From Flavobacterium beibuense (GTDB lineage Bacteria > Bacteroidota > Bacteroidia > Flavobacteriales > Flavobacteriaceae): 64,000 bases of DNA. The notes under the pieces are model-generated. The model was not told the origin of the DNA, did not search any database, and saw nothing but the letters and a program-made list of their open reading frames with translations. Where the stretch lies: contig NZ_JUIW01000007.1 in NCBI RefSeq assembly GCF_004151245.1, forward strand, positions 62,001 through 126,000, given 5' to 3'. Made by a program: the position numbers and the translations under genes. Of the stretch, positions 26,627-34,440 are shown piece after piece (the first letter of the stretch is position 1; every line of letters begins with the position of its first letter).

Positions 26627-26944
26627 ATGAAAAAAAGTATTGCTATGCTTGCTATTGCAGGCTTATCGTTATTCGCTTCTTGCGGAGAAAACAAAGACAC
26701 CGACATCGTAGAATCTGGAACTTACCAGGGTAAAGCCGAAGAGGTTGATGCCGATGAAAAAGAGATCTATGTAAGAACTGCCGATGACAAGCTTTTAGAG
26801 CTTTATTTTACCGATAACACCCAACTTACAAAAGATGGTGCTGCGGTTGAGTTTGATGCGCTTCACGAAGGTGGAAACGTTGAGGTGAAAGTGGAGAAAA
26901 AAGGGAACAGGCTGGAGCCTTTATCAGTTAGTATATTAGACTAA
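26627..26944 (+). CDS. Small lipoprotein of unknown function
   Basis: 105 residues with lipobox FASC (Cys19). The mature domain is small, acidic and beta-rich (KEIYVRTADDKLLELYFTDNTQLTKDG...VEVKVEKKGN), like an OB-fold or metal/oxyanion-binding protein. It is 18 bases before the DUF2231 gene and shares its direction with a CDF exporter, suggesting a periplasmic partner in metal handling. Confidence 0.65.
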   Translation: MKKSIAMLAIAGLSLFASCGENKDTDIVESGTYQGKAEEVDADEKEIYVRTADDKLLELYFTDNTQLTKDGAAVEFDALHEGGNVEVKVEKKGNRLEPLSVSILD

Positions 26945-26962
26945 CCCTTTAATACAAATGGT

Positions 26963-27442
26963 ATGTGGAGAACAGAACTGTTTCATCCGCTTATAGTACA
27001 TTTGCCTGTAGTTACCCTGCTGCTGGCATCAGTAGCAGGGCTGCTCAGGCTTTCGGCTAGAGGCAATAACGAATTTTTAGGTAAACTAACTTTTGTAATG
27101 CTGGTTATAGGTGTTATATCGGGTTGGGCGGGTATTTACAGCGGCCAGCTTGCCTATAATGTGGAGGTACGCAAAATATGCGACCCCAAGGTGTTGCAAA
27201 ACCATCAGTACTGGAGCTATGTATCGCTTATAGTGTATACTGTGGTACTTATAATAAAGATGCTAAAAAAATATATTGCTGCATTTAATGCAGTAATTAT
27301 TAATGTTTTAATCGTAATTTTATTGATAGCGGGAGGAATAGCATTAGGCTATGCAGGCCATTTAGGCGCTTCTGTTGTTTATGAACAGGGAGCCGGGGTG
27401 CATAAGCCTGCCGATGACTGTTCTGACTACAATCCCGATTAG
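26963..27442 (+). CDS. DUF2231 membrane protein
   Basis: 159 residues with four hydrophobic segments. The opening LFHPLIVHLPVVTLLLASVAGL is the DUF2231 signature (conserved His residues in the first helix), and GYAGHLGASVVYEQGAGV near the end is the second conserved block. The His pattern suggests haem or metal binding in a b-type cytochrome-like protein. Five bases before the CDF gene. Confidence 0.82.
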   Translation: MWRTELFHPLIVHLPVVTLLLASVAGLLRLSARGNNEFLGKLTFVMLVIGVISGWAGIYSGQLAYNVEVRKICDPKVLQNHQYWSYVSLIVYTVVLIIKMLKKYIAAFNAVIINVLIVILLIAGGIALGYAGHLGASVVYEQGAGVHKPADDCSDYNPD

Positions 27443-27447
27443 TTTGT

Positions 27448-28335
27448 ATGTTAGAAGAAAACACAAATGTAAAGAAAGCCATAAGGGCTACCTATTTCAG
27501 CATAATAGGCAATGCATCGCTGGCATTGCTAAAGGGTGCAGCAGGTTTTTTCGGTAATTCCTATGCGCTTATAGCCGACGCTATTGAGTCGACTACCGAT
27601 ATCTTTTCTTCTATACTGGTATTATTTGGTATAAAATATTCCACACGCCCGGCAGATGACAATCATCCGTACGGACATGGAAGGGCAGAGGCGCTTATTA
27701 CCTTTATTGTGGTTGGCTTTTTAATTACGGCTGCCACAGTAATTGCTTATGAGAGTATACTGAATATACAAACGCCACACGACCTGCCGCAAAGCTGGAC
27801 GCTTTTTGTATTGGGTGCCATTATTATATGGAAAGAGGTTTCTTTCAGGCTGGTGCTTAAAAAGAGTAAGGAAACCAATAGTTCTGCCCTTAGAGCTGAT
27901 GCCTGGCACCATCGCAGTGATGCCATTACATCTGTAGCGGCGTTTATAGGTATTTCCATAGCGCTTTTTTGCGGTAAAGGATTTGAATCGGCCGATGACT
28001 GGGCGGCTCTTTTTGCTTCCGGATTTATTATCTATAACAGCTATCTTATTTTTCGTCCTGCATTGGGCGAGATAATGGATGAGCATCTGTATGATGATGT
28101 AGTGGAGGAGATAAGGAAAGCAGCGCTAAAAGTAAACGGTATACTGGGAACAGAAAAGTGCTTTGTAAGGAAAACGGGTATGGTATACCATGTGGAGCTT
28201 CATGCCATTGTTAGTGCCGATATAACAGTGAAGGAAGGGCATAAGCTGGCGCACAACCTTGAAGATTATTTAAGGAGGGATATTCCCGGTATGGGGCGTA
28301 TACTTATACACGTAGAACCTGATGATTACAGCTGA
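27448..28335 (+). CDS. CDF-family cation efflux transporter
   Basis: 295 residues, six transmembrane segments and a C-terminal cytosolic domain (from about residue 210). The transport site is formed by ALIADAIESTTD in helix 2 and DAWHHRSDAITS in helix 5, with HPYGHGRAEAL between. It exports Zn2+, Fe2+, Co2+ or Mn2+ in exchange for protons; the first site is DxxxS/T-D-like rather than the HxxxD of Zn-selective types. Final gene of the locus, followed by a terminator. Confidence 0.93.
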   Translation: MLEENTNVKKAIRATYFSIIGNASLALLKGAAGFFGNSYALIADAIESTTDIFSSILVLFGIKYSTRPADDNHPYGHGRAEALITFIVVGFLITAATVIAYESILNIQTPHDLPQSWTLFVLGAIIIWKEVSFRLVLKKSKETNSSALRADAWHHRSDAITSVAAFIGISIALFCGKGFESADDWAALFASGFIIYNSYLIFRPALGEIMDEHLYDDVVEEIRKAALKVNGILGTEKCFVRKTGMVYHVELHAIVSADITVKEGHKLAHNLEDYLRRDIPGMGRILIHVEPDDYS

Positions 28336-28347
28336 TTATATAAAAAG

Positions 28348-28377
28348 AACCTCCTGCTTTGGCAGGGGTTATTTTTT
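28348..28377 (+). terminator. Terminator of the CDF operon
   Basis: Stem AACCTCCTGC/GCAGGGGTT with a TTTG loop, then ATTTTTT. Confidence 0.8.
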
Positions 28378-28380
28378 CTC

Positions 28381-28461
28381 TTCCATTTCGAGCGAAACGC
28401 AGTGTAGTCGAGAAATCTAATAAATAGGTTTCAGAGATTTCTCCACAAGGTCGAAATGGAA
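28381..28461. repeat. Nested palindromic repeat element
   Basis: Outer arms TTCCATTTCGA/TCGAAATGGAA (perfect 11 bp) enclose inner arms GAGAAATCT/AGATTTCTC (perfect 9 bp). It lies between the converging CDF and hydrolase genes and belongs to the TCATTTCGA...GAGAAATCT repeat group seen also at 29294. Confidence 0.7.
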
Positions 28462-28465
28462 ACCT

Positions 28466-29236
28466 CTAAAACAGCTTCTCTATAAAAGCTGCGGATAAGC
28501 GTAATGTCTCTTCCGGAGTCTCCTTATGTGGTGTATGTCCGGTGGCGGGTAGTAACTGTTTTTCTACTCTTCCGGATACATTGTTTACTATTCCGTTAAC
28601 CTGTTCCAGACTGCCGAATTCATCATCCGTTCCCTGAATAACCAGAAGCGGACAGGTAATTGCAGGAAGAAAGCCTGTTATGTTCCAGTCCTTGAAATCG
28701 TGGCGTGTCCAGGTTTGTGTCCATGCCCTGAAAAGGATATCTGTATTGGCTCCGTGGTATTTTTCCAGACGTTGTTTAAGGTTGGTATTTTTATAGGCTT
28801 GGGCGGCAGCTCTTATTCCGTTAAGGGTAATTTCTTCTACAAATATATGGGCGGCTTCAGCTATAACGGCGGTTATAGTTTCCGGATACTTTGCAGCAGT
28901 AAGAAGGGCTATGGTGCCACCGTCGCTGTGTCCAAACAGGATAGGGGAGCTTATATTAAGTGCTGCAAGCAAATCATGTAAGGCATCGGCCTGAGGTTCC
29001 ATATAAGTTATTGGTCTTGGAACATCAGGCATTGCATCCGATTTTCCGTAACCCAACCTGTCGTACACTAAAACATTACATTGGGTCAGTTCGGCAAGTT
29101 TATCAGGGAAGTCCCTCCAAAGCTCAACACATCCTAAAGAGTCGTGCAGGAATACAAGCGTATGCCTGCCCGGATAATTGTTTTTATAGTGATAGTTTAA
29201 GTTGTTTCCCTGTATGCTTATAAGGTTTGCTTTCAT
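28466..29236 (-). CDS. Alpha/beta hydrolase
   Basis: 256 residues from ATG 29236 (an in-frame ATG at 29272 would add a hydrophobic 12-residue leader). FLHDSLGCVELW forms the oxyanion loop, GHSDGG holds the nucleophile Ser, GTDDEFG the acid and TGHTPHKE the catalytic His. Carboxylesterase or thioesterase-type activity is expected; substrate unknown. It is flanked on both sides by dispersed repeats. Confidence 0.88.
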   Translation of the reverse strand: MKANLISIQGNNLNYHYKNNYPGRHTLVFLHDSLGCVELWRDFPDKLAELTQCNVLVYDRLGYGKSDAMPDVPRPITYMEPQADALHDLLAALNISSPILFGHSDGGTIALLTAAKYPETITAVIAEAAHIFVEEITLNGIRAAAQAYKNTNLKQRLEKYHGANTDILFRAWTQTWTRHDFKDWNITGFLPAITCPLLVIQGTDDEFGSLEQVNGIVNNVSGRVEKQLLPATGHTPHKETPEETLRLSAAFIEKLF

Positions 29237-29293
29237 GAAGGCTAAAATAAGGCAATAAAAAAACCGTTTCAAAATGTCATTTTAAATGCAGTT

Positions 29294-29370
29294 TGTCATT
29301 TCGACCAAAGGAGAAATCTCGAATTATGATTGAGATTCTTCTCTTTACTGCATTACCTTCGGAATGACAC
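29294..29370. repeat. Palindromic repeat element
   Basis: TGTCATT (followed by TCGACC...GAGAAATCTCGA) opposite AATGACA, with AATCTCGAAT/GATTGAGATT inside; same group as 28381-28461. It sits between hydrolase start and the end of the TlpA-like gene. Confidence 0.6.
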
Positions 29371-29397
29371 GTTGAAACAGTCTCTTATTATAATGAT

Positions 29398-30552
29398 TTA
29401 CTGGTTTAAAAGTTCCAGTACTTTAGCTTTAAGTTCTTCGCCCCTAAGGTTACGTGCCACGATAGTACCGTTTTTATCTAAAATTACGGTAGCCGGAATA
29501 GAACTTACGCCAAACTCCTTCGCGATAGGCTCATCCCAACCCTTAAGGTTAGAGATATGGTACCATGTTAGGTTATCCTTTTCTATAGCGCCCTGCCACT
29601 TTGCATCATTATTATCCAGTGAAACGCCAATTATATTAAGACCTTTACCGTGAAGCTCGTTGTACATAGCGACTACGTTAGGGTTTTCTTTACGGCATGG
29701 ACCGCACCATGAAGCCCAAAAGTCGATAACGGTTACTTTACCCATTGCCTCCTTAAGCGAGAATGTTTTGCCATCTGGTGTTGAAGCACTAAAGTCAGGA
29801 CATTTTTTACCAACCTCTGTAGCTTCCATAGCCTTTTCTTTTACAAGCATCTGGTTAAGGTAATTATCTATTTTCTGGCCCATTTCAGTTTGCTTTGAAT
29901 CGGCACTTAGCTTATCAAATACCGGCTTGATCTCTTTAGCTTTTGCATTTTGATCGTTAAGTATTATGGGGAATAACTCCAGGCATATAATACTGTTAGG
30001 GTTTTGTTCTATAAAAGCGATGTACGATTTGTTTTTTTCTGCCGTAAGGGCTTCATATTCCTTCGCAATTCTGTTTTGGGTCTCAATGTCTCCCGAAGCT
30101 TTAGCCTGATTAAAGTTTTCAAAATGAGTATCTTTAAAAGCTTCTTCTTTTTTACCTAAGTCGGCAATTATTATGTTAAGCTTGTTTAAAGCATCATTAT
30201 TAAGTGTACCGCCTACAACCGATTTAGGTATGTCCTGAGTATTTACTTTTACAGTAATAGTACCTTTTTCTATGAAAAGACCTATTTGCCCATCCTCAAG
30301 TTTGTCTTCAATATATAACAGGCGCTGTTGAGGTTTATCGGACTCTCCGGTAAAAGTAAAAGCTCCTTTTTTTACGACTACTGAGTCCAGTTTCTTTATG
30401 GATTTATCAACAGTTTCTGCCAGATATATTTTTTTACCGTTAAAGTCGGCACTTATCGTTCCTGATATTTTGTACTCTTTTCCTTTATAGTCAGTCATCT
30501 TGAAAGACATTAGGGTTAAAAGTACTGCTGTAACTGCAAGTATTTTTTTCAT
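29398..30552 (-). CDS. DUF4369-TlpA thioredoxin-like protein, copy 1
   Basis: 384 residues: signal sequence, an N-terminal DUF4369 beta domain (about residues 25-110, YKISGTISADFNGKKIYLAE), a helical middle, and a C-terminal TlpA/AhpC-type thioredoxin fold with WCGPC. It should act in the periplasm on protein thiols, as in cytochrome or envelope-protein maturation. About 50-60% identical in appearance to the next gene and shares its C-terminal NLRGEELKAKV ending, so a tandem duplicate. There is no lipobox Cys, so it is probably soluble or membrane-tethered. Confidence 0.9.
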   Translation of the reverse strand: MKKILAVTAVLLTLMSFKMTDYKGKEYKISGTISADFNGKKIYLAETVDKSIKKLDSVVVKKGAFTFTGESDKPQQRLLYIEDKLEDGQIGLFIEKGTITVKVNTQDIPKSVVGGTLNNDALNKLNIIIADLGKKEEAFKDTHFENFNQAKASGDIETQNRIAKEYEALTAEKNKSYIAFIEQNPNSIICLELFPIILNDQNAKAKEIKPVFDKLSADSKQTEMGQKIDNYLNQMLVKEKAMEATEVGKKCPDFSASTPDGKTFSLKEAMGKVTVIDFWASWCGPCRKENPNVVAMYNELHGKGLNIIGVSLDNNDAKWQGAIEKDNLTWYHISNLKGWDEPIAKEFGVSSIPATVILDKNGTIVARNLRGEELKAKVLELLNQ

Positions 30553-30616
30553 AGTGATTTGGTTTTTATTGAACTGCTAATTTATTTAAAAATAAATAAA
30601 CCATGGATTATAGAAA

Positions 30617-30647
30617 CAAAAAAGCACGGAGGCTATCCGTGCTTTAT
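30617..30647 (-). terminator. Terminator between the TlpA-like paralogs
   Basis: AAAGCACGGA/TCCGTGCTTT stem with a T tail on the minus strand, after the second copy; the two paralogs are therefore separate transcription units. Confidence 0.82.
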
Positions 30648-30664
30648 TATAATGTAAGCTGTAA

Positions 30665-31822
30665 TTATTGAGCTAAAAGCTCTTTTACTTTAGCTTTAAG
30701 TTCTTCGCCTCTTAGGTTTTTAGCAACAATTTTACCTGAAGCATCAAGTATGAAAGTTGCAGGGATACCGTTTACACCATATTCTTTAGCGATAGGATCT
30801 TCCCAACCTTTAAGGTGAGAAATGTGCTGCCATGTAAGTTTATCTGCAGCTATAGCATCTTTCCATTTTGCAGCGTCCTGATCAAGAGAAACACCTATAA
30901 TATTAAGGCCTTTACCGTGAAGTTCGTTGTACATAGCCACTACGTTAGGGTTTTCCTGACGGCATGGTCCGCACCATGAAGCCCAAAAGTCGATAATGGT
31001 AACTTTACCCATAGCTTCCTTAAGAGAAAGAGTTTTTCCGTCTGGTGTTGCAGCAGAAAAATCAGGAGCCATTGTACCTTCGGCAACTTTAGCCTGGGCA
31101 GCTTCCATTTCAGCCATTTTAGTTAGGTGCTCACCAATTTTTTTACCAAGCTCTGTTTCTTTAACTTCAGGAGAAAGCTTGTTGTATAACGCCTGAATAT
31201 CTGCAGCTTTTTTGTCCTGATCATTAAATAGAGGAGGGAAAGCTTTGATGGTAACAAGAGCGTTAGGATTTTCTTCTATGAAAGCAACATATTTCTTGTT
31301 GTTTTCTTTGCTCATGTTTTGGTAATCCTTAATGATTTTGTTTTGAGTAACAGTATCGTTTTCAGCTTTAGCTTTGTTAAATAATTCCATGTTTTTTTCC
31401 TGGAAAGCTTTGTCACCTCTGCCTGCCTCCATAGCAAGTTTAGTGTATTTTGCCTGAGCGTCGTTGTTAAGCGTACCTGAAACAACAGAGTTGAACAGGG
31501 TATCTTTATTAACTTCTACAGCTATGTGTCCTTCTTCTGTATAAACAAAAACAGCACCATCCTGATCTTTACCTTCAATAAAGATAAGACGCTCTTTTGG
31601 TGTTTCAGAAATTCCTTTAAATGTGAATTTACCATTTTCAACCACAGCTGTATCAAGGGCTGTCATTGGGCTCATAGGATTTTCAGACTGTTCTTTAAGG
31701 AAAACCTGCTTACCGTTAAAGGCAGGGTCTATAGTACCAGAGATTTCGTACTCGTTTTCTTTAAGCTTGTTGCACGATACGGCTAAGGCAGCAGTAAGAG
31801 CAAATACAAGGAATTTTTTCAT
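30665..31822 (-). CDS. DUF4369-TlpA thioredoxin-like lipoprotein, copy 2
   Basis: 385 residues with lipobox AVSC (Cys17), DUF4369 domain (YEISGTIDPAFNGKQVFLKE), helical linker and TlpA domain with WCGPC, then NLRGEELKAKVKELLAQ. It is lipid-anchored, unlike copy 1, suggesting the two act at different membrane locations. Its upstream sequence has TAATTTAGCAGCTTAA, close to TAAATTAGCAGTTCAA upstream of copy 1, so the duplication seems to include the promoter. Confidence 0.9.
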   Translation of the reverse strand: MKKFLVFALTAALAVSCNKLKENEYEISGTIDPAFNGKQVFLKEQSENPMSPMTALDTAVVENGKFTFKGISETPKERLIFIEGKDQDGAVFVYTEEGHIAVEVNKDTLFNSVVSGTLNNDAQAKYTKLAMEAGRGDKAFQEKNMELFNKAKAENDTVTQNKIIKDYQNMSKENNKKYVAFIEENPNALVTIKAFPPLFNDQDKKAADIQALYNKLSPEVKETELGKKIGEHLTKMAEMEAAQAKVAEGTMAPDFSAATPDGKTLSLKEAMGKVTIIDFWASWCGPCRQENPNVVAMYNELHGKGLNIIGVSLDQDAAKWKDAIAADKLTWQHISHLKGWEDPIAKEYGVNGIPATFILDASGKIVAKNLRGEELKAKVKELLAQ

Positions 31823-31902
31823 TATGTTTTCCGATTTAGATTTAAGCTGCTAAATTATCTAAAATTAAGAACTATATAGCAGTGTTAACAATTATTTTAT
31901 TT

Positions 31903-33318
31903 TTATGAATTACTGCACGAAGTCTGGCCTGTAACTACCGGTACATTTGTGTTTTTAATACCGCCAAAACCTTTCTCCACATTAATCATATTATGGTAGC
32001 CTCTTGCTTTCAAAATTGATGCCATGATTACCGAGCGGTAACCACCTGCACAATGCAGGTAATAATCACCATCTTTAGGAACTTCGGCTAGTTGTTCGTT
32101 TACAAAATCAAGCGGAATGTTAAGCGCATCGGCTACGTGACCGCCGCTGTACTCACCCGGCTTTCTTGAGTCTACTACAGTTATAGGGTTTTTAGCAAAA
32201 CCTTCTGCAAACTCTTCCGGTGAAATAGAACGGATGCTTTCCGTTTCAAAGCCTGCTGCTGTCCATGCATCAATACCTCCTTTAAGATAACCTAAGGTGT
32301 TATCAAAACCTACACGGGCAAGCCTTGTTACGGTTTCTTCCTCTTTACCTTCGGGAGTTACTAAAAGAATAGGCTGGTTTACATCGCGGATAAGCGCACC
32401 TACCCAAGGGGCAAAACCACCATGAAGGCCTATAAATATAGAATTAGGGATGTGTTGTTTTACAAAGTCGTTTTCATGTCTTACGTCAAGCACTATAGCA
32501 CCCGTACTGTTTGCCGTAGCTTCCAGTTCCTGAGCCGTTAATGGCTTAACGCCTTTTTCAAGAACAGTATCAAGGCTCTCATACCCCTTAATGTTCATTA
32601 ATACATTTTGAGGGAAATAGGCTGGGGGAGCACCAAGTCCGTCAAGAAGCTCGGCAGTAAATTCCTCCTTAGTCATATCTGCCCTTAAGGCATAGTTTGT
32701 TTTCTTTTGGTTACCCAGTGTATCGGTAGTTTCTTTGCTCATGTTCTTTCCGCATGCGCTTCCCGCACCGTGGCTAGGGTAAACAGTAATATCATCCGGA
32801 AGGACCATTATTTTGTTGCGAAGAGAATCGTACAGGTGAGAGGCAAGAACCTCTTGAGTAAGTTCACTTGTTAGTGCCTGTGCAAGATCGGGTCTTCCCA
32901 CATCACCAATAAACAATGTATCTCCGGTTATAATACCGTGGATACTGTTGTTTTCGTCTATTAACAGATAGCAGGTGCTTTCTAAAGTATGCCCGGGAGT
33001 GTGGATAGCCCTAATGGTATAATTACCCACTTTAAACTCCTGATTGTCGGTTGCTATAACGGCATCAAATTCGGGTGCGGCAGTAGGGCCGTACACAATT
33101 TGTGCACCTGTTTTTTTAGCAAGATCCAGGTGTCCCGAAACGAAATCGGCATGGAAATGGGTTTCAAAAATGTATTTGATTTTAGCATTGTCTTTTGCCG
33201 CCTTGTCTATATAGGGCTGCACTTCCCTTAGCGGATCAAAAATAGCTGCTTCCCCGTTGCTTTCAAGATAGTAGGCTGCCTGTGCAATACAGCCTGTATA
33301 TATTTGTTCTATTTTCAT
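31903..33318 (-). CDS. MBL-fold persulfide dioxygenase-like protein fused to two rhodanese domains
   Basis: 471 residues from ATG 33318, which starts MKIEQIYTGCIAQ; an upstream frame adds 25 residues that look non-coding. The N-terminal metallo-beta-lactamase domain has THFHADFVSGH and GHTLEST (ETHE1-like iron ligands). The first rhodanese (DVRHENDFVKQHIPNS) has lost its Cys; the second has an active-site loop HCAGGYRS. It should oxidise persulfides to sulfite and transfer sulfane sulfur. It is 13 bases after the TauE/SafE gene, forming a sulfide-detoxification pair. Confidence 0.9.
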   Translation of the reverse strand: MKIEQIYTGCIAQAAYYLESNGEAAIFDPLREVQPYIDKAAKDNAKIKYIFETHFHADFVSGHLDLAKKTGAQIVYGPTAAPEFDAVIATDNQEFKVGNYTIRAIHTPGHTLESTCYLLIDENNSIHGIITGDTLFIGDVGRPDLAQALTSELTQEVLASHLYDSLRNKIMVLPDDITVYPSHGAGSACGKNMSKETTDTLGNQKKTNYALRADMTKEEFTAELLDGLGAPPAYFPQNVLMNIKGYESLDTVLEKGVKPLTAQELEATANSTGAIVLDVRHENDFVKQHIPNSIFIGLHGGFAPWVGALIRDVNQPILLVTPEGKEEETVTRLARVGFDNTLGYLKGGIDAWTAAGFETESIRSISPEEFAEGFAKNPITVVDSRKPGEYSGGHVADALNIPLDFVNEQLAEVPKDGDYYLHCAGGYRSVIMASILKARGYHNMINVEKGFGGIKNTNVPVVTGQTSCSNS

Positions 33319-33331
33319 ATCAGTAGTTTGA

Positions 33332-34132
33332 TTAAAATCCGAAAAATTCTTTTGAGAAGATAAAGCAGGCCATAACCAGTATAAATATACCAAAACCTTT
33401 TTTAAGCTGCTTCTCGTTTACATACCTGTGCAGGTAAGTGCCCACAAATATACCAAAAATGGAAATGGCAGTAAAGGATAAAAGAAACTGCCAGTCAATT
33501 ACAGTATTGTGCAGGTCGCCCATAAAGCCTGTAATTGAGTTTATAGCAATGATTAGCAGAGAAGTACCTACTGCCTTTTTCATGCTTAGATTGCCGAAAA
33601 ATACCAGCATGGGTATTATTAAAAATCCGCCTCCGGCACCTACAAGCCCCATGGTAATACCTGTTAGTATAATGTAGGGTAATATGTAGATATAGCTTGT
33701 ATTATTATTTTGAGCAGCAGTCTCGATGGCCTTATTTTTTTTAAAAAGCATGGAAAGCGCTGCCAACAGCATTATTATGGCAAAAACTACCATAATAAAC
33801 GTACCTTTGCTTAGTGTAAAGCTTTGTGTTTCAATAAGGTTTTGAGGAATTGCAGGTACAATATACCTGCGGGTGCAATATACTGTTATAAAAGACGGAA
33901 CGGCTATAAAAAGCCCCTGTTTTACGGCTACATTACCTTTAAGGTAGTTTTGAACTCCGCCAAAGGCCGATGTGGTACCAACAATAAAAAGGGAATAGCC
34001 TGTGGCTGCAACCGGGTTAATGCCCATTACGTATACTAATAAGGGGACTGTAAGTATAGATCCCCCGCCACCCATAAGTCCTAAAACAAGGCCTATGGCA
34101 CAGGCGCCGGCATAAGCTGTTAAAAGTTCCAT
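33332..34132 (-). CDS. TauE/SafE-family sulfite/sulfonate exporter
   Basis: 266 residues, about eight membrane segments in two repeats, each with the family GGGGSILTVPLLV / GAGGGFLIIPMLV signature and IGATSL-like GTSLLIIAINS. It likely exports sulfite or a related anion produced by the persulfide dioxygenase encoded 13 bases downstream. First gene of the minus-strand sulfur pair. The 308-base gap up to the glutamate dehydrogenase start holds only promoter-like AT-rich sequence. Confidence 0.9.
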   Translation of the reverse strand: MELLTAYAGACAIGLVLGLMGGGGSILTVPLLVYVMGINPVAATGYSLFIVGTTSAFGGVQNYLKGNVAVKQGLFIAVPSFITVYCTRRYIVPAIPQNLIETQSFTLSKGTFIMVVFAIIMLLAALSMLFKKNKAIETAAQNNNTSYIYILPYIILTGITMGLVGAGGGFLIIPMLVFFGNLSMKKAVGTSLLIIAINSITGFMGDLHNTVIDWQFLLSFTAISIFGIFVGTYLHRYVNEKQLKKGFGIFILVMACFIFSKEFFGF

Positions 34133-34358
34133 TTTTTTAGTTAGGTGGGGTAAATATATATGAAATAAGCGAGAACTATTTATAACTTAATTAATTAAAA
34201 AATCATGGCATTATAGCATGTTGATAATTAAAGAGTTACAAAAAGCTCAAGTTTGGTATATTTTATGATATAGATATTTTTAAGGTTTAAAAAAAGGTAC
34301 AAATTGAAGCAATCACAATTTTAGGTTTTATTTTTTGTAAAATTATTAATCAAACCGT

Positions 34359-34387
34359 TTTGCGTATTGGTAATTCATATATATTTG
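34359..34387 (+). promoter_or_regulatory. Strong Bacteroidota housekeeping promoter of glutamate dehydrogenase
   Basis: TTTG (34359-34362), 17-base spacer, TATATTTG (34380-34387): both halves match the -33 TTTG / -7 TAnnTTTG consensus with accepted spacing. Predicted start of transcription about 34394, leaving a 47-base leader. Confidence 0.8.
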
Positions 34388-34440
34388 TATGCCTTTTTTA
34401 GGTAATATGTTATAAAAACACACGTTGTAAAAATTTTGTT

